Assembly (NCBI GenBank): GCA_017591395.1
Contig: WEDG01004479.1
Location: 1-64,000, forward strand
Source of the DNA: Schistocephalus solidus
Lineage: Eukaryota > Platyhelminthes > Cestoda > Diphyllobothriidea > Diphyllobothriidae
DNA length: 64,000 nucleotides
Direction: 5' to 3'
Shown here: positions 36,301-48,300 of the stretch, piece by piece
Layout of the letters: each line of letters opens with the position of its first letter
Numbering within the stretch: the first letter of the stretch is position 1
Program-made: the position numbers and the translations under genes
Notes under the pieces: model-generated
Database searches by the model: none
Told to the model about the DNA's origin: nothing
What the model saw: the letters and a program-made list of their open reading frames with translations, nothing else

Positions 36301-39300
36301 TAATAAATCAGCCTTCACGCTTTATGGCTACTAAAAAACAAGTGAGGTGTCTTGTTCCGATATGCACCCCACACGAAAGGACTTTTAACTTTAAATATTG
36401 TCACAATAATAAGAAGGAAAGTGCGTGGATTTAGATTAAGTTAAAAAGGAACCACTGCAAGTTTGGCTCGGAAGAGAGAAGTTTTTTTAGAAAGATAACA
36501 TAACTCGTGGGAAAAAAACATATCCAGCCACACGCCTAGCATGGAAACTTTATGGGCATTTTAGTGTAAGACGATGTCCGAGAGAGAGGAAGAGGAAGAG
36601 AGGAAACTCCAGGTCAAACAGACTAACGAACTGCAAAAAGTGTTACTCGCTTCTGTTGAGTAGAATGCTTATGTCACGTAATGCTCGAGGTATGTGGCCC
36701 GAGAGGCGGAGTATAGGACCGATTGGATAGAGTGGGGACGCACAAGTTCATAGGTCAGTGGTTATCTCCAAGGTCGATGTAAATAGAAGCAACTGTCCCG
36801 GATTCAAATTGAAAATCATTTCCAGCGTCAGTAGGGCACGGCTGACCGATAGCGCAGGATAAGTAAACATTGGTCCAATCCAAAGGGCCCGGCATTGTCA
36901 ACACGCCTATCTCGGGTGTAGATAGTTTGTGCTGATGCGAGCACCTACAAGGCCCTAGTCTGTTTTGCAGGACAAGACGGAGTGGGTGATAGTCAGTCCG
37001 TTGTTACCACCGGATATAATCTTCGGGAGGGGTTCCGGTTGAAGGGAAGCGCCAATGGGCAATGAAGATGACCCGCACAACATCGGCCCAACTCTGTCTT
37101 CCCAACAATATCGGCCCAACTCTGTCTGTAATGTTGCGGCAACAGGACTGGGAATGGTTTTGAAAGCAATGGCTGATTTGACAGTAGGTTCCCATCTACG
37201 TGTTGAATAAAGCGACACATTCTGCCATACAGTGTGAGCTACATTACACAGCCTCACCGGGTTTAGACACTTTAGCCGACCCTCGTATGGTCTTACACAA
37301 CGGTCTGAGCAGTTATCGACTATGCTGAACACAGTATAATGGATCCCCAGATGAGTTACAGAAGATTAGAGGGACAAGGGTCAAAAATCACGCCGCGCAG
37401 CTAGGTGAGTATTCCACCTAGGCAGCTCATACATTTAATAGGATAAAGTGAACTATTCTTGATTAAGACCACAATCACATTCGACTTTTGAGCAGGGCCT
37501 CCGATTGATTATGAATGTTCTTAATAACACACGTCAGTTGATCAGTAGCAGGTGTTGGCTTGTGTTTCTCTTCAAAGCTAATGAATCAACTTGAGCGGGA
37601 CGCGGCCAGCTGCCGGGAGCAGGCAGCTTCGGAATGATCACCAATCAACCTGGTTTTAACCAGCGGCCTAACTACTAAAGCCAGTAAGAAGACTGAAATG
37701 AATTGCAAACAGCATGAAGCCAGGGAATTGAGGAAGAAAGTGGTCGTTCGCGAGATCTCTTAATAACTTGAAAGGTCTTGAGTTCAGTAAGGTTTTTAGG
37801 AAATGTTACTCATACTTAACTGAACGCTAGCAGAAGGATTGTTGATGAGAGAACAACAGGTGGAACATCACAAGCCATCGAGTCTTCTACTGCGTAAGAA
37901 AGATGTGTTACAGATAATTTCTGGGTCATCGAACAAAAACGAAGTCCCTAGGAAACGAACAAATGCCGTAGTTCACAGAAAGCCAGCTGAGGTGGAAGCC
38001 TAACATAGCACCAAACACGAAAACCATAGGATATGAACCCCTCCAAAACGTACCCTACAGCAGTTTCTTCATAAAATTACACATGAAACGAACCCTTTGA
38101 TAAAAATACACAAGACTAACAAGCGAAAAGAATACCACACGCTTCAACTTCAGCCTTTGAGCGGTCATCAAAGTAACGAACTCCATATCGTTTGTTGCTT
38201 CGATTAGCCCATCAAAATTCAGTAAGTCAAACAGGCACAAATAACATAGACTTCTGTAGTGTCAAACAATAGTGCAAGCATTGCAATAGCAGCGGAAGGA
38301 AAGAGACTCGGACAGCAAAAAAAGAAACAAACCTAATATGTCCAGGCTTGTGTTCGTGCAGGTGGACTACCAGAGTGCCTCTGGGCCTAAGCGCCGACCA
38401 TAGCTGACTCCTCGTCAGGCCTCTTAACATTGGAGGGGCGATGTTGAGTGAAACTACAGACGGTGGCGAAACGTTGAGTTCCACCACCTGGCTCTGTTGG
38501 CTCTCCGTGGGATGCAGTCGACTGGTACCGGACGAAGCTGCCGCGGAATCACCCAAGGAAGTGGCGGCGACGGTGGCAGAGAGGTCATGTTCATCATCAA
38601 CAGTGAGACCTCTGGCGAAAATAAGACGAGGTAAGGTCTGGATCGGTAGAGCCACACGGCCCTCACTGACTCTATGCGAGATGATGTCGAGGAAGGATTT
38701 GGCAGAGCTCCCCTGACAGCTGTTGCGGGTGGACAACAGTGAAAACAACATAAAAGTGGATGCGCAGAAGGCGGTTATGTGCATCCCACAAGATAGATCA
38801 GACGGTGAACGCAGGGTCCCCACTGTCAGTGGGGGGCGGGACGATGACTTGGTGCCAGCCCCCAGGATAGATAAGGAGACTCGAGCAACATCGAACTTCT
38901 CCACCGCATTCCCATCCATGTTCCAGTGGTAAGACAAACCCAAGCTGCAATGGGCGCAGTGGCTGCTCAAGCAATCACTCAACTTCCGAGACCAAACAAG
39001 TGCTGGCCCGTCCATCGGAGCAAACCATCGAAGATAGGTGTCACAAGTATACAGTAAGGATCTGTTAAGGCGGCTCAGAACCAGACGTATTATTCGCACA
39101 GTCTTGATTTAATGCGCAGCAATGAACCAAGACGCTACTTAATGACTTTGTCTACTAAACGCGCACCTGAGCCAGTAATTATAATGTCTCTTGGCCATAT
39201 ACAACAATCCACAAGGGGTTTGCCACGGTTGTGGCTCTTAGATACGACGCCTTGGTAAGAACACCTGAGGGTGAGGGTATGATACGTAACCCCACTGTGT

Positions 39301-42300
39301 GGTTGTTCAAAAATCGACCTCACTGTTTTATTTAGGTAGACGGTGTTCCTTGCAGTTCCCTGTAAAAAGGTCATTAGAGTTACGCGCATCTGCCTCCAGG
39401 TAAGAGTTAGTGTTGTAGCTAGGTCTAGAGTTCGTGGTAAGAAGTGGGCTAGTGATTCCAGGTGTGGGTTTTGGTTTGGATTTGAATTGAAAGGTTGGGA
39501 TTTTAAGGCCAGGATTAAGGTTTTGGTTGCGTTTTAGTTTTCCGTAGAGGCTTATGAGTTAAGGTTACCCATTACAGACAAGACCATGGTTTGCCTTAGC
39601 GCTGTAGTTAAATAGAATTTTCATAGAGGGGTCACATAACCTACCTTTGCCCACTTGAAAAACTGACATATGCATAGCGGTTGTGGCATTAAAGCTGTCC
39701 GTTCTACTATCCCCGTCCGCCTCTTGCCATATATAACGCATGGCAGCAAAGAACTTGAGGTAGGGGGGACAAAATGAAAGCAGTGTAACAGTGCAGAGGA
39801 CGGAGTTATCTAGCCACTTGACGACCTATAAAAGTCATAACAGCTCAAAACAAACGTAGATTTAGTAGAAGACATGGGACTTCCTTGCTGCGGTCAGCAC
39901 TCACTAAATGAGGGCGGTTGGAGCCATTTACAGACCCATGTTGGCTACACTTTACTGTACCGAATTGTTGGGATATTTTCATCAAAACTAAGCAAGAGCT
40001 CACTAACTTTCACCTAAGGTGTCTTCGCAGGCTAGTACAGGCATATTAACAGGAACTGATTCTGAGCATAAGAGGTCAGTGAATCCACTGATATACTTAA
40101 TATCTTTGCAATATAGAAACACATCGAGTTTTGATGAGTGGCCAGCTTGTCAGAATTTCCAACGAGCGCCTGCCTGGAAGATTGTCTTAACAGCGATCTG
40201 TTACGAGCGGTGGTCAAAAGAAGACAGCAGAAATGTCCCAAGGACACGCTGAAAGCCTCGATAAGATGTCACGGTAAAACTGTGTTTTTAGAGACACATC
40301 AAACAGAATGGGGGGGGACATGACAGAGACGAAGTAGAAAAGGACATAGTAATAGTTAAAGCTGATGGAATAAAAAAACAAAGGGAAAGTTCAAGGAGGC
40401 TTAACTGATATATCGAGGAACAGAGTTGCCAATTACCAGCCTCTTCCCACGTGTCTTTTCTGCCAACGCATACGTTGCGCTCACACCAGTCTTGTAGGAT
40501 ACATTAGGATGTCTCGCGACATCATACTGAGGAAGATCATAAACACTCGCCAACGACGTCAAGCCCGGCCGCACTGAACCTACATCCCAGGTCAGGTATC
40601 TCCGGCACACCCAATCTCAACTTTCGGACCGATTATGCCACCGCCGACTAAAATTCCGAGCCCACACAAACTCAAACCGCAGAATTTGACCGACTACTAA
40701 CATAGAATGCCAACTTGAGTATCCTTTGAGATTCGACAGTTCTAATGCGGGATCAAATGGACAGGGTTTCCGGTGTAGCAGTTGAGCAACTCGGGCTATA
40801 CATGTTATCTCTATCTGTTGGTTTCCTTGTTTCACTCACTACTTTCTCTATAGAATCAACCAAAACATTCATTAAAAAAACCCCAAAATTAAAATGATGA
40901 AGGTAGCCATCGTTGGTTACGAGGAGAGAACTACAATTACCGACTGAATCGGCAAATGCAGACTGTTACGGAAGAACAAGGAAGAACGTGAAAGTAAATT
41001 GGAATGATGTAAGTGGGTAGCTCGTTTTTGTGTCCAGTGCGTAGAAATGAATTTAATTATCGACCCACATACCGATAGTTTGACCGTCGTAGTCCGACGA
41101 TGTCCACAGTATGCTCCATGGGAAAGTGGAGCAGGGACGGTGACTTGCGCGTGATTTAGTTTAAAGTGATAGTAGACTTGCGCTGAATTTATTGCACTCT
41201 CTCCTCCTCCCCCACCTGAGCCCGGTGTCAAGTCAGAGTCAAGAAGACCGGAGGCGGAAGAGGACGCAAGTGGCTGGCGCGGCCGGAGCCGCCCTTGGGC
41301 GTACCACAACACCTGGATCGGATCCCACGAAGTGGAAGTGCCATAAAGGCCACATTAAGAAGGAGCCATTGCAGCCTGACTCTCAGTCCGCCAGTCAGCC
41401 ACTCCACACAAAACACACATTGGGCTGACCACGCGGTCCGAGTTATCCCGTCAGTTGGCAACCTTCCAAGCCACGACTTTAGCACACCGTGATAGTTTTA
41501 AGCGCGTCAGATTGTTTATAGTGAGGAACATGCGCTGAGCTGTCGACCTCACTCTCTCTTAAACCCCCACCATCAGACACTGTCCGAGCCGGTCAGTTGC
41601 ATGATGTGGGAGTGGGCGCATTGGCTGACGGATCGGCGTACCCGTCTTCGCGCGCCACAGCACGACCTGGCCCCCATAACGCACACACCAGGATTCAATA
41701 ACTCAGGGGATATGGAGCAGCCATCGCCGTCTGACTCCTAGTCCACTGGTCAGCCACTCGACACACACAGCACATAAACAGAGCCGACGGCGTGGTCTGG
41801 TGGAAGCGTCAGATTGGCAGACTTTCCAGCCACGGTTTCTAGGAAACCGTGATGTACTCTGGTAAATGGTGATTGTGAGGGTTTTGCCGATATATTGGGT
41901 GTAGGTAGTGCTGATGTAGTTTAGCCTCAGGTGGTTTACCAGAGGTTGTCGTGGAGGCGCATGTGTCCTAATAGGCCCATGCGGTAAGAATGGCAGGACC
42001 GGAGGGTGTGCATGGTGTATCGGTGTTGTCGGTATTGTGGTGAATTCTGCTTTCATGGATGCGCATGTGACCGAATAGGCCCATGCGATGAGGGAATGCA
42101 CGACGACAGTGAGGGCAGTGGAGGCGACGATCTCTGCTGTGTGATGGTGGTCCAGGCACTGGCTCACCGGTCTCTGTACGATTTATTCGCAACTGACCGA
42201 CCAGGCCGATGCGCGAGGTGAATGTGCGATCGCATTGAGTCCAGCTTAGGAGAGATTCCCCATCGCTGATGGTGGTAGTGGTGGTAGTGAAGGCGAAGGT

Positions 42301-45300
42301 GGTTGCGGTGGTGGGGGTAACAGGCGATGAGTAGATGGATGTGTCTCTATGATGGTGGGAGTAATGGAATTGATGCCAGGAGTGAGGGTGGGGGAGTCAG
42401 AAGAAGGGTTGGCAGAATTTGACGTAGAAATTAGAATTGTCGGATTGTTGGTGCATTGCGTCCGAAGATGTCCAACCAGGCCGATTCGCGCACGGAAGAT
42501 GCGTTGACAGCGCGGGCATGTTGGCAGGGCCTGGGCATTGGCGGTGTTGGTACGGGCGCTGGTGACTTTCGCGCCGCTCTTTTGGCCTTGGCGGCGGCGA
42601 TCCGGTTGGCCTCATAGATTGCTGAACCAGTCTTTACTGATCTTCTCCATGCCGGTCTATCCTGGGTGAGGTCCTCCCAGGTCGCCGAGTTGATTTGCAG
42701 TTGCTTCAGCGATTTCTTCAGTGTCCTTGTAGCGTCGTTTTTGACCTCCCTGCCGGCAAGAACCCGTAGTAACATCTCCGTAGAAAAGTCGTTTGGGTAG
42801 TCGCTGGTCGTCAATTCTTACCAGGTGGCTGCTCCATCGCAGTTGCACTTGCCTCAGCATGGCGTGGATGCTGAGGATTCCGGTCCGCTCAACGACTTCC
42901 GTGTCCGGGATCCTGTCTTGCTATCTCTGCTTCAGTAGTCTGCGGAGGCAGCTGAGATGAAAGTGATTCAGTTTCCTGGCTTGGTTCGAGTAGACGGTCC
43001 AGGTCTCCGATCCGTAAAGGAGTGTCGTCAAGACGACGGCATTGTACATCTTCAGTTTGGTGTTCAGGTGAATAACGTGGCGATTCCACACGGAGGCCTG
43101 CAGTCGGCTAAAGGCCTGACTTGCTTTGGAAATCCGTTACGCAACCTCGTCATCGATTCTCGTGTTGCGCAACATCGTGCTTTCTAGATAAGCGAAGGTT
43201 TCCACGTTTTTGAGTTGAGCACCGTTGACATTGATTCGAGGAGCATTGCATTCCGCGCTGGGTGGCAGCTGGGGCATGACAACGATTTTCGGCGCAGCCT
43301 TCGGCGAAGAGGTCCATGCTCCTTTGCATGTCCTCCTCCGTCACGGTGTTAAGGGGGCAGTCGTCCGCGAAGAGCAAGTCATGGACTGTAGTCGTAGACA
43401 CGCGTGTTGGAGCCTGCATACGCCGACTGTTGAGAAGGTGCCCGTCAGTTCTGTAGGCGATGCGGATACCAGGCTGCTCATCACGGTAGGCGTCCATCAG
43501 CATAGCCGAGAACATGAGACTGAAGAGGGTGGGGGCCAGTACGCAGCCCTGCTTCACTCCGTTGGTCACTGCGAATGCTTCGGATACCGTCCCGTTGTCA
43601 GTGACGCGCGCCGTCATCCCGTCATGAAGCTGACGCACCATGTGCGTGAACCGCTCAGGACAACCAAATTTCTGCATGACTTTCCACGGTCCGTTACGAT
43701 TCACCGTGTCAAAGGCTTTCGTTAGATCCACGAATGTAGTGTATACGTGAGTTCGCATCTCCTGGCACTTCTCTTGTAGCTGACGGGTGGCAAAGATAAT
43801 ATCGGTTGTTCCGCGGTGTCGACGGAAGCCACATTGGCTTTCCGGTAGCAGGCCTTGCTCTAGGTGACCGCTCAGATGATTGAGAAGGATACGGGCGAAG
43901 ATCTTCCCGGCGATGTTGAGCAACGAGATGCCTCTGTGATTATCACAGAGATGCCGGTTCCCCTTCCGTTTGTAGAGATGGACGATGGTCGCGTCTTTGA
44001 AATCCTGAGGAACTTGTCCTTGGCGCCACATCCCCTGGAAGAGTGTTGTGAGTTTTGCCATCAGCCGGGGCCCACCGTGCTCGTAGACTTCCGGTGGGAT
44101 TGCGTCGGATCCCGGTGCTTTACCGCTGGAAATCTGCTGCACGGCCCGGATGGTTTCTGGTAGGGAAGGCGGCAGATCCAGGTCAATGTTCGTGCTCACT
44201 TGAGGGAGCCGGTCAATGGCAGCATCGGAGATGGCTGATGAGCAATTAAGGACCCTTCTGAAGTGCTCGGCTCAGCGCTTCAGAATTTGCGATTTCTCTG
44301 TCAGCAGTGTTGGGCCGTCAGAGCTGAGCAGTGGTGCGGTCCCCTTGATACACGGACGGTAGATGGCCTTGATGGCTTTGAAGAAGTTTTTTATTTCATT
44401 GCGGTTCGCATACCCCTGGATTTCCACAGCCTTTCGAATCATCCAGGCATCATGCATCTCTCGCAGTCGTTGCTGTACAATGCGCCGGCATCTGAAGAAG
44501 GCTGCTTTGGTGGCGTCAGTCCGAAGGTCCATGTAGGCTTTGTGTAGTCCATTCTTCTCCGCAAGTAGGTTGCTGATGTCGGCGTTATTGTCGTCAAACC
44601 AGTCCTGGTGTTGACGGCGTGCGCGTCCGAGGACTTCGAGGGCGGTGGAGTGCATGACATTGCGCAGTTGACCCCATCGTGTCTCCACGGTAGCATTATC
44701 AGCTGGAGCATGTAGGTCCTCCAGTTTCTCGGTTATTTGGTTGCTGAAATCAAAACAGTGAGCAGGCAAATTTAATAAAATAGTATTTAACTTACCTAGC
44801 GGCCTCTTATCTTGGGGTTTTCGTCGGAGCCTCATCTGGGAGATGACGAGGCGGTGATCTGTCCAACCATCGGCATCGCCTTGGTTACCAGCACGTCCTG
44901 TCGATCTCGCCTCCGGACGAGAACATAGTCCAGCAGAAGCCAGCGCCGCGACCGAGGGTGCATCCACGTGACCTTCTCCCGCGTCGGAAGAAAGTGTTGG
45001 TCAGTAAGAGACGGTGTTCCGCACACGTGCGCAGAAGAAGGAGGCCGTTATCGTAACAGCTACCGTGACCGTGGGGACCCAGCACTTCCCTGCCAGGCAG
45101 CGTGGTCCGTACCGACGCGGGCGTTGAAGTCACCAAGGACAATTAACTTGTCCACCTTCGACACAGTCGCCAGCAGGGCATGCAGGTCCTCGTAGAATTT
45201 GTCCTTCACCGCATCAGAGATCGTCATTTGGGGAGCGTAGGCGCTGATGATGGTGGCGAACTGGTCTCCCCGAAGAGGCAGGCGGAGGCTGATCAGACGA

Positions 45301-48300
45301 TCATTGATACCCTGCGGCAGACAGGGCAAACGTCCCCACGATGTCGTTCCGGATGGCAAAGGCAACACCAGCGTCGCTCTACCTTTGGCCGGCCGCTCCA
45401 GAAGAAGGTGTAGCCGGCACCCACCTCCTCCAGCTGACCCTGATCAGAGAATCTGGTCTCGCTGAGAGCAGCAATGTCCACCTTGTAGCGCGCCAGTTCC
45501 CGAGCGACTAGCGTCGTCCATCGTTCCGGCCGGTTGCTCCTAGGATTGTTTAAAAGGGAACGAACATTCCAGGCTGCTAGTGTGAGTGCACTCACCCGAG
45601 TAGCCTGGAGGGTATGGCGAGGGGGGTTGGGACGGGAGGTATTGTTTGTTTGAGTTTTACGACCGTGTATTTTGCGATCTGCGAGCGGCAGCCGGCTGCA
45701 GAAGACGCGATAACCAGCATTTGTTTAGGGCACCTTTTCTAGCCCTTTCCTCCGCGAGGAGGCAAGCAGTGCTGTCCGTAAATAGGACTGCTCAGACATC
45801 CCAGACGGCTGCCGAACTCCACTATGGGTCACGGTTTTGTTTTAGTGGATGAACGACCCGAGTTAGCCTGGGCCGCCTACGGGGTTGCTGTCGCCCCCAT
45901 CGTAGGACTTTTGAGAGGGGGGGAGGTGGGAAGTTCGGGAGTCAGACATACCGGGTGTGGAGGCACACACAACACCGGAGACCCTCACCTGGTTTAGCCC
46001 ACCGGTCGTGACGGTTGCCCGGGGTGTGGCCGCTGGGAAGAACCCAACTTCGAGGAGCCACAGGTGAGAGTTGGGTACCAGTTAGACGCGGCCACATGAG
46101 CATTCACCACCTGTACGAGACAAATGGAGCGACCAAACGCTATCTGTGTGGTGCTAGCCCTAACTAGTACCTCTACACCCCATCGACCCACATACAACCT
46201 CACTATCTGTGCTGTGCCTATGAGAAATTATCCAAAAACGTTCACAAGTGTTTTTTTGAATTCATAAATGGATAATTTTTTCAAAACTACTACACAATAA
46301 ATACCTTTTCAGACGGTACGCAGGCTGATGAGCCCATATCGCCAAATGTCTCGCTGACGGAGAACGAGGGAAGACTACAGTCTAGGAAAAAAATAAAGAA
46401 CGTCTTTCGAAAGCAGCAAAAAATAAATGTCAAAACAACTTACATAATAAATAATTTCCTATGCTGTTGCAAGTCCGTAACCTAATGTCTACAAAAGTGA
46501 GGCAGCAGTTCGGGGAACGAAATATAAACCCTGATTTTCACATGGGAAATCAGTAAAAGTTATTCGAGCGTCCAAAATTCTTTTCTCTAACTTATTTCAC
46601 GCCCCTTTCTCAGATAGACGTTTAATGTTCTCGAAAGGAAGGGCAAAAATTCAACGGGTGACTTGCGTGGTGTCAGCTTCACTCACACTCTCTTTTGCAG
46701 TATAAACAGTGTTTCAAAAGCAGACTAGATCAGTAAGTGTCGGCTGGGTGTTTGAATGCGGCTGGTCTTGCTCCAATAATTGAACTGGTCTTCGTAATCC
46801 AATTCACCAGCATTAGAGAAATATGCCGATTATCCTCATCTGCTAGCTAAAACACCTACTCGTGTGTGACCCCATACGCTCAAAAAAGCTTCTTATAAGG
46901 AGAAATGACAACGGGAATGGAATGGACACATGCGGAAGCAAGGCAGTTGATATGGTTGCCAATTAATCGAAATGAATACCGTTCCATGGACGCCGTCATG
47001 AAAAACACATAAACAGTGAATACTGGAGAAAAGAATAGCATGAAGAGGTAAACGTGTGTACCTAGAAAAGCTTACTTCCTCGGTTTAAAGCAACAGAGAA
47101 AAGCAACGCTCGGTGTCGCCTAAATTATTTCTGCAGAGATAGAAAGACACAGGTTAGAAAATATCAGAGTAGGTAAAAAAGTACACTCTGCAGTATGAGG
47201 AGGACCTTTCGAGGACAAGGGGTGCCAACGGCGCATAGACACTCCAGATTCGGCGCTGGAGAACAGAAGGGGCAGCCATCTGGCTCGAGGGAAGGCACTG
47301 AAAGACTGCGTGCAGGTGGCCGGAGCAGATGACACGAAGGCATCTAGCGGCACCACAGAGAGGACTGAACTTCGAGAGAGAGGACCGGTCTCACTCGGTT
47401 TGGCTGCAGGGTGCGCGAGGGCGCAGCGATTGAGAAGAAGAGGTGACAACTGAAGGAGCTGACCTTCCATAAATTCCGTAAGACCAATTGACTGCAGGCG
47501 TGTCAGAATCTGTGCGATGGACTCGTTCTAAGAGAAGACAGATAATGATAGAGTTAGGGGCTGGCCAGCAGATTAGGTGTAGGAAACGAAACGATTATTT
47601 AATGGATAAAGTGCGTGAGAGTACATTGCAGTTCAGTTTTATTAATGGAAGGATAGGCGAACGCATTTCAACTCCCTATTGGGTATACATTGGTAAAGAA
47701 AAACCACTGATAAAAAGGAAAATTGAAAAAAGATAGTTTACATAATCGTACGCGAAAGGTAAGCAGCAGTCTGCTAGGTAAAAAGAGTGAGCATGAACGT
47801 CTACTGACTTATTGTAAGAAGTATAATCATATGTAATTTCAGAAGATTATAAGCGTATGGCTGTGATCAGTAGGATTCTAGCTGGCAACGTGTAAAGATT
47901 GCGTACGGTAGATCAGGCAACACCCCCCCCCCTCCATGGAATGAAGAAAGAATACTTAAAATTCAAAAACTACTTCGGAAAATACATCTATCTTGCTCAG
48001 CTAAGTTTTGAGTCAATTAACTCTACATAGCTTGATTAAATGCGTGGGGGCATTAGAACTACGGTGGCATCGCGAGAATCTTCAGTCAGAAAATTGAGAA
48101 TACATAAAAACCACTTCGTAAGTTTTTCTCAGATAATCCAAGCTATCACAATGACAACCTCCCAGAAATTGCAAACAAACAGTAGTGGCTGAAGACCTAC
48201 AGAGTTAGTTTGTTGTTCAACGGGTAACTCAACATTCTTGACCACGAAGGGTTTATTGAACTGACCGAGAGGCCCTTCAGGGCGATTAAAATACCATAAT

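Larger units (their letters stand above)
41073..46181 (-). mobile_element. Family E RTE-like LINE, full length with perfect 14-bp TSD
   Basis: ATCGACCCACATAC occurs at 41059-41072 and 46182-46195, exactly flanking the element (5109 bp). Reading 46181 to 41073: 5' region, EN (45595 to about 44885; [40 protein letters not shown]), linker (44967-44272), RT (44199-43150), post-RT region (43089 to about 42560), zinc fingers (about 42560-41968) and 3' UTR. EN and the post-RT region are frameshifted, so it is inactive. It sits in sense orientation in a PIK3R4 intron. Confidence 0.92.

Noticed and set aside
40138..40323. A frame with [16 protein letters not shown], considered as a LINE post-RT fragment.
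   Set aside because: The similarity to the [16 protein letters not shown] motif of family E is limited to a few residues and lacks flanking support.
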